The notes: generated from the sequence alone by a model not told the origin. Shown: positions 33,885 through 42,196, counted from the stretch's first letter. The stretch: 58,912 nt of DNA from Massilia psychrophila (GCF_002760665.1 NZ_PDOB01000027.1:1-58912), one strand, 5' to 3'. Numbers and translations are program-made.

Positions 33885-34091
33885 ATGATGAATACGAACA
33901 GCGTAACCGTGCTTGTCATGTTGATTGCAGCGGTACTCCTTCACGGCTGCAATCGGCCCGTGGAAGTTACGACCAGGCCTTGCGACCAGTTGGGAAGGAC
34001 TACCGACCCAAAACTTGAAGCCGAGCTAAAAGACAAGTGCGGTCATGGTGGGCCGGCATTTAAACCGACTCCAAAAACCAGGACGTATTAA
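33885..34091 (+). CDS. trbK: TrbK entry-exclusion lipoprotein
   Basis: 68 aa. Signal peptide with lipobox VLLHGC, then a short charged mature part (CDQLGRTTDPKLEAEL) and a basic end. In RP4, TrbK is a small lipoprotein that blocks entry of related plasmids. Position between trbJ and trbL fits. Mature sequence is expected to be variable. Confidence 0.85.
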   Translation: MMNTNSVTVLVMLIAAVLLHGCNRPVEVTTRPCDQLGRTTDPKLEAELKDKCGHGGPAFKPTPKTRTY

Positions 34092-34100
34092 GGAGCTGAC

Positions 34101-35735
34101 ATGAATAAGCCAGCCACTGCAATACAACTCCTTCCGTGGTTGCTGTTCCTATGGCTGGCGTTTTTTTCAGATCAAGCCTTTGCTGCAGTCGATAGTGTAG
34201 GGGTTTTGAACAACGTTCTGCTTAAATTCGAGACGGCATCGGACACTTGGAAAACGATCCTGATTACCAGGGCCACGTGGTTGTTTTGGCTCTTGGTTGT
34301 AATCAGCATGGTGTGGACATTCGGATTCATGGCCTTGCGCAAGGCCGATCTTGGCGAGTTCTTTGCCGAATTTATCCGGTTCACCATATTTACCGGTTTC
34401 TTCTGGTGGTTGCTTCTCAATGGTCCACAATTTGGGGTTGATATCATCAAATCACTCCGAATGATCGGTGCCCAAGCATCAGGATTGCCGAACGATTTGA
34501 CGCCTTCCGGCATTGTTGACATAGGCTTCGATATATTCTTCAAGGTGCTAGATCAATCGACAGTCTGGAAGCCGATGGACAGCTTGTTCGGAATGCTGCT
34601 CGGCGTGACCATTTTGCTCCTGTTCGCTTTAATCGGAGTCAACATGCTGTTGCTGCTCGTAAGCGGATATTTCTTCGCTTATGCCGGGATTTTCATCCTC
34701 GGTTTTGGCGGCTCAAAATGGACTTCGGAAATGGCTATCGGCTATTACAAGTCGATCCTAAACATAGCCCTTCAATTGATGGTGATGGTACTTATTATCG
34801 GCGTCGGCAGATCATTCATAGATGAATACTACGCGGCCATGAGTGCGGGCATTTCATTGAAGGAAATGGGTGTGATGGTAGTTGTAGCAGCAAGTATGTT
34901 GTTTCTGGTTGCGAAAGTCCCGCCCCAGGTCGGCGCGCTTGCGGGCGGCACGACCGGCAATCTTGGTTCGAACTTTGGGGTAGGCGCGGCCGTGGGTGCC
35001 GCGGCCATGGGTGCTGCGGCCATTGCATCGGCCGGAGCTGCGATAGCGGCCGGCGCTGCCGGTGCTGCGGGCGGCGTACAAGCGCTCATGGCCGCTTACT
35101 CGAAGGCCAGCGCTGCCGAGAGTGCCGGCGGTGGCGCCAGCTCCTTGCTGGCCGCGGCCGGTGGAGGGGCCGGTGGTGATGCAGGCGGCGGCGGTAGCGC
35201 GCTCGCGGCGGCAATGGGAGACTCAGGGGCCAACTCGTCTGGGGCCGGGACGTCCGGCGCCGGCAGCTCTGGCACTGATTCGACCGGTTCAGGCAGCGGC
35301 GGCATAAGGGCAGGCGCAGACAGTGGCGGCACTTCGGGAAGTAGCAGCACAACTCCAGGGGCGCAAGGTACGGGCGGGCCAGGCAGCAGCGCTGGTGAGG
35401 GATCTCCGAAGGAAGTCAAGAGAGGTGGGAAGCTGGCTGCAGCAGGCACGATGGCGGCACGAGCTGGCAAAGTAGCAGCGGGTACGGCCGCGAATCTGGC
35501 GGTCGGTTCATGGGATGTAGCCAAAGGCAAGGCTGCGGATTTGAAGGTCGGGGCGATTGAACGAATCGGCGAGACAACAGGCGGCAAAATAGCTGCAGCA
35601 ATAGAAGCCCGGGGTGCTATGGCAAAGGCGGCGAAATTCGGCGAGGACAGCCTCTCGGCGGCGGCCGATGACAAAGCGGTGGATGCAGAGGCGGAAGTAG
35701 CGGCGTTCCGAGACCGCGGGTCCAGGTCGTCGTAG
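34101..35735 (+). CDS. trbL: TrbL (VirB6), polytopic membrane protein
   Basis: 544 aa (RP4 528). Signal-like N-terminus, then five or more membrane helices between ~45 and 275, with GFMALRKADLGEFFAEFIRFTI typical of the family in two blocks. The C-terminal 250 residues are Ala/Gly/Ser-rich and low complexity, then a Lys-rich helix. It forms the inner-membrane passage for the DNA. Confidence 0.92.
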   Translation: MNKPATAIQLLPWLLFLWLAFFSDQAFAAVDSVGVLNNVLLKFETASDTWKTILITRATWLFWLLVVISMVWTFGFMALRKADLGEFFAEFIRFTIFTGFFWWLLLNGPQFGVDIIKSLRMIGAQASGLPNDLTPSGIVDIGFDIFFKVLDQSTVWKPMDSLFGMLLGVTILLLFALIGVNMLLLLVSGYFFAYAGIFILGFGGSKWTSEMAIGYYKSILNIALQLMVMVLIIGVGRSFIDEYYAAMSAGISLKEMGVMVVVAASMLFLVAKVPPQVGALAGGTTGNLGSNFGVGAAVGAAAMGAAAIASAGAAIAAGAAGAAGGVQALMAAYSKASAAESAGGGASSLLAAAGGGAGGDAGGGGSALAAAMGDSGANSSGAGTSGAGSSGTDSTGSGSGGIRAGADSGGTSGSSSTTPGAQGTGGPGSSAGEGSPKEVKRGGKLAAAGTMAARAGKVAAGTAANLAVGSWDVAKGKAADLKVGAIERIGETTGGKIAAAIEARGAMAKAAKFGEDSLSAAADDKAVDAEAEVAAFRDRGSRSS

Positions 35736-35753
35736 TCGGTCAACAAAAGTGTT

Positions 35754-36347
35754 ATGCCTTTTCTCGATCTTCCGCCCCAAATGCAAGAGCGAGTCGTCTG
35801 TTCAATCTCTGCAGCGGGCAAGTACGAGGTGCCGGCGAACATAGTTCTGGCAGTAGCGGAGAAAGAGGGTGGCAGGCCTGGCCAGTGGGTGCGCAATACC
35901 AACGGAACGGATGACGTTGGTGCCTTACAGTTCAATACGGGATATTTGCGCGGGCTGGGGCAGTATGGGATTACTGCCCAGCACGTTGCGGCGGCCGGGT
36001 GTTATCCATACGACCTAGCGGCGTGGCGACTCCGAATGCACATCAAGAACGACACCGGAGATATATGGACGCGCGCGGCGAACTATCACTCGCGTACAAG
36101 TCGGTTCAATTCCACATACCGGGTCGACTTGATCCGCCGGGCGCTAAAATGGGCGGACTGGCTCGAGGCCAGGTTTCCAACACATGATGTGCTCGCGTCT
36201 GCAATGCCGCCTCGCTTTGCACGGTCGACGTCGGCCACTGTCGCTGTACTACCTGAGAAGACACGCCACACAGCAAGCCCAACAAGCCCAACTGTGCCGA
36301 CCTCCAGTTATGTCCCGCGCAAGCTGCTCATCAGCGGCCAACCATAA
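35754..36347 (+). CDS. trbN: TrbN, lytic transglycosylase (VirB1-like)
   Basis: 197 aa. A goose-type lysozyme/SLT fold with AEKEGGRPGQWVRN (Glu catalytic candidate), NGTDDVGALQFN and AANYHSRTSRFNSTYR, and a Pro/Ser/Thr-rich tail. It opens the peptidoglycan for channel assembly. trbM, which precedes trbN in RP4, is missing, as are trbO and trbP after it. Confidence 0.88.
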   Translation: MPFLDLPPQMQERVVCSISAAGKYEVPANIVLAVAEKEGGRPGQWVRNTNGTDDVGALQFNTGYLRGLGQYGITAQHVAAAGCYPYDLAAWRLRMHIKNDTGDIWTRAANYHSRTSRFNSTYRVDLIRRALKWADWLEARFPTHDVLASAMPPRFARSTSATVAVLPEKTRHTASPTSPTVPTSSYVPRKLLISGQP

Positions 36348-36404
36348 GACCAGAATCGGCATTGGCTAATGCTGGGACTATGGCCGGGCTCACATCATCG
36401 ATAA

Positions 36405-36417
36405 TTTAGCGGCTAAA
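36405..36417. promoter_or_regulatory. KorB operator (OB) downstream of trbN
   Basis: Exact TTTAGCGGCTAAA, 57 bp after the trbN stop and ~112 bp before the next start. It is the last backbone signature before the accessory region. Confidence 0.8.
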
Positions 36418-36529
36418 AAATCTTGTTTGATCGATTCGATATAAGCGTCATTACCCGTTTCCAAAGTTGCGGCAATAGCAGCATACTTAAAACATTTTCA
36501 TTATATCGAAATTTTTCTGGGAGATTAAG

Positions 36530-36889
36530 ATGAGTAACCGTATGTTGCACATGATTTCGCCGGGGCGTTACGACGACGTTGCGGCAATTGTTGGCGATGT
36601 CGAAGCGCTCCTGAAGCTTCGTAACGCCCTTGACGATGCGATATTGACTGGGACAGGCGGCACCTTCTTGTTCCAGTCAGACGGGGAGGGCTATTCCTTT
36701 GCGATCGTGCGAGTCGAAGACATGTACCCAGTACACACGACTTATGCGGGCGAAATCAACCCCGTGCGCTCGGGGCGAGAAACGGTCAGCCTGCGCGGCG
36801 TGCCGAATTTTTTGCAAGCGCTATGCAAAGCGGCGCTGCTCAGTGCGCTGCCAATACCGCGATTTCTTGAACCGAAGCAAAGCACCTAG
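36530..36889 (+). CDS. Hypothetical protein, KorB-box associated
   Basis: 119 aa, soluble, with ribosome site GGGAG 7 nt before ATG. Blocks: DDVAAIVGDVEALLKLRNALDDAI, SDGEGYSFAIVRVED and PVRSGRETVSLRGVPNFLQALCKAALL. I do not recognise the family. It lies downstream of the KorB box and before the IS6 remnant, so it is probably a backbone gene rather than cargo. Confidence 0.6.
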   Translation: MSNRMLHMISPGRYDDVAAIVGDVEALLKLRNALDDAILTGTGGTFLFQSDGEGYSFAIVRVEDMYPVHTTYAGEINPVRSGRETVSLRGVPNFLQALCKAALLSALPIPRFLEPKQST

Positions 36890-36914
36890 CCTGTCGTAGT
36901 GGAAAGCAAATTTG

Positions 36915-37397
36915 GGTTTTGTCGCGTTGTTCGGCAAAAGGCGGAATTTTCTAGAAACGCCACTGTGCCCTTCAAACTGGACGGACTTGTCCTGCCAACG
37001 CATAAAATTGGTCGGCGAATGACGTTTCATTGGCGCCATTGGTAGCGAACTGGCCCTTGCGGATCATGTGCATGAGCTCGATGCCGGCGAGCACGCCGCC
37101 GGCAGAGCGGAACGATTTGAAGTTGAGCATCGGCCTGGTCACCCGCTTGATGGCGCGATGGTCTTGCTCGACAATGTTGTTGAGGTATTTGACCTGGCGC
37201 ACCACGATCGGCACGCCGCGGCCGGCGTTGATCGCGTCGATGGCCGCCTTGTTGGCGCCGCTCTTGTCCATCGCGATCTTCTTGGGCTCGCCGTTCATTT
37301 GCATGGCCTTGTCGAAAAAGCGCTTTGCCGCAGCCATGTCGCGCTTTGCGGTCAGCAGAAAGTCGGCGGTCTTTCCCTGCTTGTCGACAGCGCGACC
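36915..37397 (-). mobile_element. IS6-family remnant, truncated at the transposase N-terminus
   Basis: One terminal repeat (GGTTTTGTCGCGTTGTTCGG) starts at 36915, and transposase codons run leftward from [19 protein letters not shown] to RPV, with Asp (AMDKSG) and Glu ([10 protein letters not shown]) of the triad. The N-terminal third, including the first Asp, and the other terminal repeat are lost. It is similar to but not the same as the copy at 2447-3270 and opposite in orientation, so the transfer backbone lies between two inverted IS6 relatives. Confidence 0.88.
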
Positions 37398-37454
37398 CGC
37401 CATTGAGCCATTCAAATTGGCCAATCGGGGGGCGTCTCAGAATTTTCGAGAAGA

Positions 37455-37856
37455 TCAGGCGGTTTTAACCTCGCTCAACAGATCGGGGTGACGATCCAGT
37501 AGCTTGAATAATTTGACCAGTGCCAGCGACGGCTTGGTCTTGCCGTTCTCATACCGCGAGAAGGCATTGACGCCGCCGCCAAAGAGTTCAGCGGCTTGCC
37601 GCTGATCGAGGTCGAGCTTTCTCCGCACCCTGGCTATGTAGTCGGGATCGACGTAGGCGGCATTCACCTGCCGTTGAAATACACCGATCATTTCGCTGTA
37701 ACGGTCGCCATGCTCACGGTTCAAGACGATCTCACCGCAAGCAGGGCAAAAATCGCCCGTCACCGCTGGGATGGTGGTGTTTTCGCCCTTATAGGTGTAG
37801 GGCGTGTCGCGCGTGTCGTGGATCAGTTCCGCCGCGCCGCAGCATGGGCATTTCAT
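37455..37856 (-). CDS. mqsA: MqsA antitoxin
   Basis: 133 aa from the second ATG (37856), which has AAGGAG 8 nt upstream. Zinc site CPCC..CPAC in the N-terminal toxin-binding domain. C-terminal helix-turn-helix LDQRQAAELFGGGVNAFSRYE, nearly the E. coli MqsA sequence. It neutralises MqsR and represses the operon. It overlaps mqsR by four bases, with toxin first in the operon, as in E. coli. Confidence 0.95.
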   Translation of the reverse strand: MKCPCCGAAELIHDTRDTPYTYKGENTTIPAVTGDFCPACGEIVLNREHGDRYSEMIGVFQRQVNAAYVDPDYIARVRRKLDLDQRQAAELFGGGVNAFSRYENGKTKPSLALVKLFKLLDRHPDLLSEVKTA

Positions 37857-37858
37857 AG

Positions 37859-38161
37859 TCATAGCTCCTTGAAGGAAACGATCAACACTTCATCAATGAC
37901 GGTTAGTTTTAGGTACACCTCATCGCCGCGAGCAGTCTTGGTGCTGTACACGTCCTGCCAGACACGATGGTCGGCATGGGTCGTCATGCTCTTGTAGAAG
38001 TCGGTGGATCTGAGCGACAAGACAACAGCGCACATCCCGGCCAGGTCGTTGATGCCAAGCTCGCGCGCTCCATTGAAGGCGCTGGCTGTGGCTCTGACCT
38101 GACCGGCCTCTATTAAGGCTTTGACGATGGGCAGCTTGCAGTGTGGGGCACCTTTTTCCAT
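37859..38161 (-). CDS. mqsR: MqsR toxin, RelE-like mRNA interferase
   Basis: 100 aa (E. coli 98). Conserved segments VKALIEAGQVRAT, GMCAVVLSL, DFYKSMTTHADH, WQDVY and LTVIDEVLIVSFKE. E. coli MqsR cleaves mRNA at GCU sites independently of ribosomes. First gene of the two-gene operon inside the mini-element. Confidence 0.95.
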   Translation of the reverse strand: MEKGAPHCKLPIVKALIEAGQVRATASAFNGARELGINDLAGMCAVVLSLRSTDFYKSMTTHADHRVWQDVYSTKTARGDEVYLKLTVIDEVLIVSFKEL

Positions 38162-38171
38162 GCACCCATGG

Positions 38172-38203
38172 TAACCTAATCAGTTAATTTGTCAAGTAGG
38201 TTA
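38172..38203 (-). promoter_or_regulatory. MqsA operator-like inverted repeat
   Basis: TAACCT (38172-38177) and AGGTTA (38198-38203) flank an AT-rich 20 bp just before mqsR. E. coli MqsA binds AACCT..AGGTT palindromes at this place. Confidence 0.55.
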
Positions 38204-38377
38204 ATGACTGGATTTTTGGCGGTTCCAGCATAGTCTTTAAATTCCGTTTTCTGTGACGCCCCCAAGGGCTCGCCAAAAGGGCTTAACCGTGTTTTACGTT
38301 CCACTGCACCTCAAACCCCAATTTCTGGCGTTCATAGGGGCTGAACAGTCACTGCCTCCTTTCACAGTAGTTACTGA

Positions 38378-38467
38378 CTAAGAGGCGGTGAAAGAGCAGA
38401 ACGATTCGCGGCCCACGAAAAATTTTTCGCCGTCCGCGAACCCAAATGCAGCGATATCGCCTCTTAG
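38378..38467. repeat. Nested palindrome, three arm pairs on one centre
   Basis: Outer arms CTAAGAGGCG (38378-38387) / CGCCTCTTAG (38458-38467). Middle arms TTCGCGG (38405-38411) / CCGCGAA (38434-38440). Core CGAAAAATTTTTCG (38416-38429). All three share the centre 38422.5. It lies in the 350 bp gap between mqsR and the Cys-rich gene, 45 bp before the latter's start. It could be a recombination or binding site, or an RNA structure in the leader. Confidence 0.6.
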
Positions 38468-38511
38468 CTGGTGAGGATATTCCTCAACCATTCATCTTTT
38501 AGGAGAACCGC

Positions 38512-38766
38512 ATGAAGACCCAACTGAAACTGGCCACACTGGCCGCTTTAACCGCCGCAACCCTCGCCTTGCCCGCAGCGGGCCAAAACACTACCACAGC
38601 GCCGGCCAAGTGCGCACCCAACGCCATGATGAAATGTGGTGCCAAGTGCGCGCCGAAATGCCATGCGAAAAAGCACACTGTCAAAAAGGCCGCCAAGTGC
38701 GGGGCCAGCAATTGCGCCCCCAAACGTGGTCCAAAGTGCGGCCCCAAGTGCACACCCAAGAACTGA
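38512..38766 (+). CDS. Small Cys/Lys-rich secreted peptide
   Basis: 84 aa with ribosome site TAGGAG. Signal peptide of ~24 residues (MKTQLKLATLAALTAATLAL, PAAGQ). The mature part of about 60 residues has eight Cys in repeated KCG..KC..PK units (MKCGAKCAPKCHAKK, AKCGASNCAPK, PKCGPKCTPK) and is strongly basic. It resembles periplasmic metal-binding or RiPP-precursor peptides of the bufferin/HvfA kind in outline, but lacks the EGKCG repeats, and no DUF692-type MNIO enzyme gene is nearby. The downstream gene begins 5 bp later. Function unknown; metal sequestration is inference. Confidence 0.75.
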   Translation: MKTQLKLATLAALTAATLALPAAGQNTTTAPAKCAPNAMMKCGAKCAPKCHAKKHTVKKAAKCGASNCAPKRGPKCGPKCTPKN

Positions 38767-38771
38767 CCTTC

Positions 38772-39464
38772 ATGACGGTAGCGCGGCCACGTTTGCTCCA
38801 GCCCGACGCCCGTCTGGCGGCGGCCAGACTGCGCCTATTGGATACCTACGCGGGCCTGGCCGAGCGTGGCGCGCACCTGTTGGGTCGGTTGCTGGCTGGC
38901 CAAGCCCCGCAGCAGTGGGCGCACTACCCGGAAGATGATGCCATCGACAAATCCAGCGGCTACCAATGGTTTTATCACTCGCACAGTCCCGAGGATCGAC
39001 ATGGTGCGGTGGAGCATGGTCACATTCACCTATTTGCCAGAAGACCCTTATGGGGAAGAAGGCTGCAATCAAGGCCGGAACGCGCCTTCGCCGAGCTGTG
39101 CGACAACCCGTCTGCCAATTCGACGACGCGACATCTGCTCACTATCGGGTTCGACCCGAAGGGATTACCCATCTCGCTGTTCACTGTTAACAGTTGGGTG
39201 ACGGGCGACTTGATGCTGGGGGGAGACTTGAGCCTGGAACTGCTCTCGTCAATGAAGCTCGACACCGGGCATCCCGAAATCGATGCTGTCATCGAGTCGG
39301 TCACCCGGCTATGCGAGCCGGAGTTGCGGGAATTGATGTGGCGGCGAGACGACGCCCTGCGGTCGCATCCTGCTGCCGACAAGCTGCAAGACGAAGCGCT
39401 GGAACTGCTTTCGGAAGTCCGCATTGATCTGGACGCGAAGTTATCTGCTTTCATGACGGATTAG
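38772..39464 (+). CDS. Uncharacterised partner of the Cys-rich peptide (DUF6969-like)
   Basis: 230 aa from ATG 38772, 5 bp after the peptide gene, clearly co-transcribed. No signal peptide or membrane helix. The central motif YQWFYHSHSPEDRHGAVEHGHIHLF is a His cluster (five His) suggestive of metal binding. It is followed by HLLTIGFDPKGLPISLFTVNSWVTGDLML and a helical C-terminus. I believe this is the DUF6969 family, from memory. A maturation or metal-handling role with the peptide is inference from context. Confidence 0.65.
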   Translation: MTVARPRLLQPDARLAAARLRLLDTYAGLAERGAHLLGRLLAGQAPQQWAHYPEDDAIDKSSGYQWFYHSHSPEDRHGAVEHGHIHLFARRPLWGRRLQSRPERAFAELCDNPSANSTTRHLLTIGFDPKGLPISLFTVNSWVTGDLMLGGDLSLELLSSMKLDTGHPEIDAVIESVTRLCEPELRELMWRRDDALRSHPAADKLQDEALELLSEVRIDLDAKLSAFMTD

Positions 39465-39942
39465 GTACTCGGAAGGGCGTGGTTCAAAAAGGCCCATTTT
39501 TGGGTAACACCGACGAACGAATTACTTTCAATTAATCAATGGAATTTTAGTTTTCCGGCAGTGATTCCTGGCGGCGAAATGCTTCCGGTTGCTCAGGCTC
39601 GCAGCGGCTGAGCAACCGGAAGCAGAGGAGCGTGAACCCTGCTGGGAAGCGTAGAGCACTCGCCGCCGCCTGGGGCCGCGCATGCTTTGTGGCAGGCAAG
39701 CGAGATACCCGGTATTTCGACTATGATGAAAAGCATGCGTCAGTTGCACGATGTCTCCTCTCGGCACGGAAGATAACGGCAGGCGCCGCCGTGGCAATGC
39801 GAACGTTGCTGCTGCCGGCTGGGCATCGGAGTTGAGTTCGTTTTGGCAGGGTGTACGCATGATTGATACACGACGAAAAAGTACCGCCGCCGGTATATAC
39901 GCTGCGGCAGCACCAACAGATAAACGGATTTAGGAGAACCGG
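39465..39942. other. Gene-free stretch with one strong hairpin
   Basis: No supported gene. A perfect 16 bp stem (GCTTCCGGTTGCTCAG, 39581-39596; complement 39608-39623) has an 11 nt loop. It is probably a terminator for the peptide operon or a palindromic repeat element. The right end holds the leader of the next gene (TAGGAG before 39943). Confidence 0.6.
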
Positions 39943-40851
39943 ATGATCGCGGAAAAAATTGGTTTTCTCGGATTGGGCAGCATGGGTGCACCGATGGCGC
40001 GCAACCTGCTCAACAGTGGCCTTGCAGTCACTGTCTATAACCGTACCCGGACCCATGCCGAGACCTTGAGCTTGGACGGCGCCGAGATCGCCGATACGCC
40101 GGCCGGCGCTATCGTCGAAGGCGGTATCGCCATCACGATGCTGGCCCACGACGCCGCACTCGAAGCGGTCACGCTGGGCCCTGACGGCATCCTGGAAAAG
40201 CTTGGCAAGGGAGGATTGCATATCTCGATGAGCACGGTCTCGCCCGAAACATCGAAAAAGCTCGCTGCGCTGCATGCTGCGAACGGCAGCCTGTTCCTGA
40301 GTGCCCCGGTGTTTGGCCGTCCCGAAGCGGCGGCGGCAAAAAAGCTCTGGATTTGTCAGTCCGGCAGCGGCGAGGCCAAGCAAAGGGCGGAGGCCATTCT
40401 CGACATACTGGGCCAGGGCATCCATGATTTTGGCGACGACCCGGGAGCGGCGAACGTAGTCAAGCTGTCAGGCAATTTCATGATCCTGGCCGCCATTGAA
40501 AGCATGGCCGAAGCGCAGGCGCTGGCTGAAAAGAATGGCATCGACCGCGCCGCGCTGGCCAGTTTTTTCGGGCAAACCATTTTTTCCTGTCCGATCTATC
40601 AAAACTACGGTCGCACCTTGGCCGAGCGCGCGTATGAGCCAGCTGGCTTCAAGCTCGCACTGGGCATGAAAGATGTCCGTCTGGTGCGCGACGTGGCCGA
40701 AGCGGCCATGGTCGCGATGCCGTTGGCCGACCTGCTGCATGCCCGCCTGCTCACCAGTCTGGCGAAAAAACGCGGCAACCTGGACTGGACCGCGATCGAA
40801 CTGGTCACGGCCGAGGATGCGGCGCTACGCTCAATGACTGCTGCAAATTGA
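39943..40851 (+). CDS. NAD(P)-dependent beta-hydroxyacid dehydrogenase family oxidoreductase
   Basis: 302 aa. Rossmann motif GFLGLGSMGAPMARNL at 6-21, substrate loop VSPETSKKL, and the catalytic Lys in ANVVKLSGNFM near 180, the 3-hydroxyisobutyrate dehydrogenase / glyoxylate reductase pattern. The substrate cannot be named. It is followed by two glutathione S-transferases and a cupin in the same direction, perhaps a detoxification or catabolic side operon. Confidence 0.85.
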   Translation: MIAEKIGFLGLGSMGAPMARNLLNSGLAVTVYNRTRTHAETLSLDGAEIADTPAGAIVEGGIAITMLAHDAALEAVTLGPDGILEKLGKGGLHISMSTVSPETSKKLAALHAANGSLFLSAPVFGRPEAAAAKKLWICQSGSGEAKQRAEAILDILGQGIHDFGDDPGAANVVKLSGNFMILAAIESMAEAQALAEKNGIDRAALASFFGQTIFSCPIYQNYGRTLAERAYEPAGFKLALGMKDVRLVRDVAEAAMVAMPLADLLHARLLTSLAKKRGNLDWTAIELVTAEDAALRSMTAAN

Positions 40852-40980
40852 CCCTGGCCGGCATCGGTGGCACGTTTGATGGCCGAAGGCATCACATCAC
40901 AAGTGCCAACGAGGCGCCGCTGACCCGGAGCCTTCCATTTGGTGCTATCGCGTTTTCTTCACATTTTTGAGACTTTGGCC

Positions 40981-41853
40981 ATGAATGATTCATCGACCTA
41001 CACGCCACCCAGGATATGGACAGCCGACAAGGAGAGCGGCGGTCGCTTCGCCAGCATCAACCGTCCAATCGCCGGCCCGACCCGTGAACAGGCACTGCCG
41101 ACAGGAGTTCATCCGCTGCAACTCTATTCGCTAGGCACGCCCAATGGTGTCAAGGTGACGGTAATGCTGGAAGAGCTGCTGGCCGCCGGACACAGCGGTG
41201 CCGAGTACGACGCCTGGCTGATCCGGATCAACGAAGGCGATCAGTTCGGCAGTGGTTTCGTTGACGTCAACCCGAACTCCAAGATACCGGCGCTGCTCGA
41301 CTGCAGCGGAGCAGCGCCGGTCCGTGTGTTCGAGTCCGGCGCGATTCTAGTGTATCTGGCCGAAAAGTTTGGTGCGTTTCTGCCCTCGAATGGCGCAAGA
41401 CGTGCCGAGTGCATGTCGTGGCTGTTCTGGCAGATCGGCAGTGCCCCCTTTCTCGGCGGCGGTTTCGGCCACTTTTACGCGTACGCCCCGACGAAGATTG
41501 AATACGCAATCGATCGCTACGCCATGGAAGTCAAACGCCAGCTGGACGTACTGGAGCGGCGCCTTGCTGACAGTGCCTATGTCGCGGGCGATGAATACAG
41601 CATCGCCGACATGGCGATCTGGTCCTGGTATGGCAGTCTGGCCAAAGGTGAGCTGTATGACGCGGGAGAGTTCCTGCAAGTTCAGCAGTACCGTCACGTA
41701 CAACGCTGGACTGAGCAGATTGCCGAGCGCCCGGCCGTGCAGCGAGGACGCATGGTCAACCGGACCACGGGCGATCCGTCCAGCCAATTGCACGAACGCC
41801 ATGACGCGAGCGATTTCGACACCAGGACGCAGGACAAAATGCCGCGCGAATGA
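40981..41853 (+). CDS. yghU: YghU-like glutathione-dependent disulfide-bond oxidoreductase
   Basis: 290 aa from ATG 40981 (E. coli YghU 288). GST N-terminal thioredoxin fold (TPNGVKVTVMLEEL, VNPNSKIPAL, VFESGAILVYLAEKF), then the C-terminal helical domain with FLGGGFGHFY and YAIDRYAMEVKRQLDVLE. The tail QLHERHDASDF is nearly the E. coli one. Accepts glutathione and reduces disulfides or peroxides in E. coli. Confidence 0.9.
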   Translation: MNDSSTYTPPRIWTADKESGGRFASINRPIAGPTREQALPTGVHPLQLYSLGTPNGVKVTVMLEELLAAGHSGAEYDAWLIRINEGDQFGSGFVDVNPNSKIPALLDCSGAAPVRVFESGAILVYLAEKFGAFLPSNGARRAECMSWLFWQIGSAPFLGGGFGHFYAYAPTKIEYAIDRYAMEVKRQLDVLERRLADSAYVAGDEYSIADMAIWSWYGSLAKGELYDAGEFLQVQQYRHVQRWTEQIAERPAVQRGRMVNRTTGDPSSQLHERHDASDFDTRTQDKMPRE

Positions 41854-42196
41854 TCCCAGCGGGCGAAATGGCCTTTTCTTCCGACCCCGCTGCAGCACAT
41901 CCGGTCTGGCGCCAGTCTGGCAGGCGTAGATGAGCGCGTGCAAAACCTGGGGAGATGATACGTGAAAACACTCAGCGGAGTTCTTTGCGGTTTCTCATGT
42001 GGCCGATTTCCGTCGCTTCGCGACAGCCTTGTAGCAATACAATCGCATTTGAACAGCACGGATGATCAGTCAGCCTCCCCAGGTCTTGCACACTTTCCAC
42101 TACTTGTGGGGGTCGCGGACGACCTTCTTGGCGCCTCCGTAGAGCATCTTTTTGCAATTTATTTTTTTAATTTATCCAACGACGAAAGTATCCAAC
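41854..42196. other. Gene-free stretch between the two GST genes
   Basis: 343 bp without a supported gene. The right end is AT-rich (about 42155-42180) and may hold a promoter for the second GST gene. Confidence 0.4.

Larger units (their letters stand above)
37428..38263. mobile_element. Tn3-type inverted-repeat mini-element carrying mqsRA
   Basis: Left end GGGGGCGTCTCAGAA (37428 inward) and right end GGGGGCGTCACAGAA (minus strand, from 38263 inward) agree at 14 of 15 positions. They resemble Tn21-group Tn3-family ends; the right one continues AACGGAA as in Tn21. The 836 bp between them hold only mqsR and mqsA, with no transposase or resolvase. That is the form of a non-autonomous Tn3-derived element (TIME) with a toxin-antitoxin cargo. 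No 5 bp target duplication was found (aatcg / aaggg), possibly because IS6 debris abuts the left end. Confidence 0.6.
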
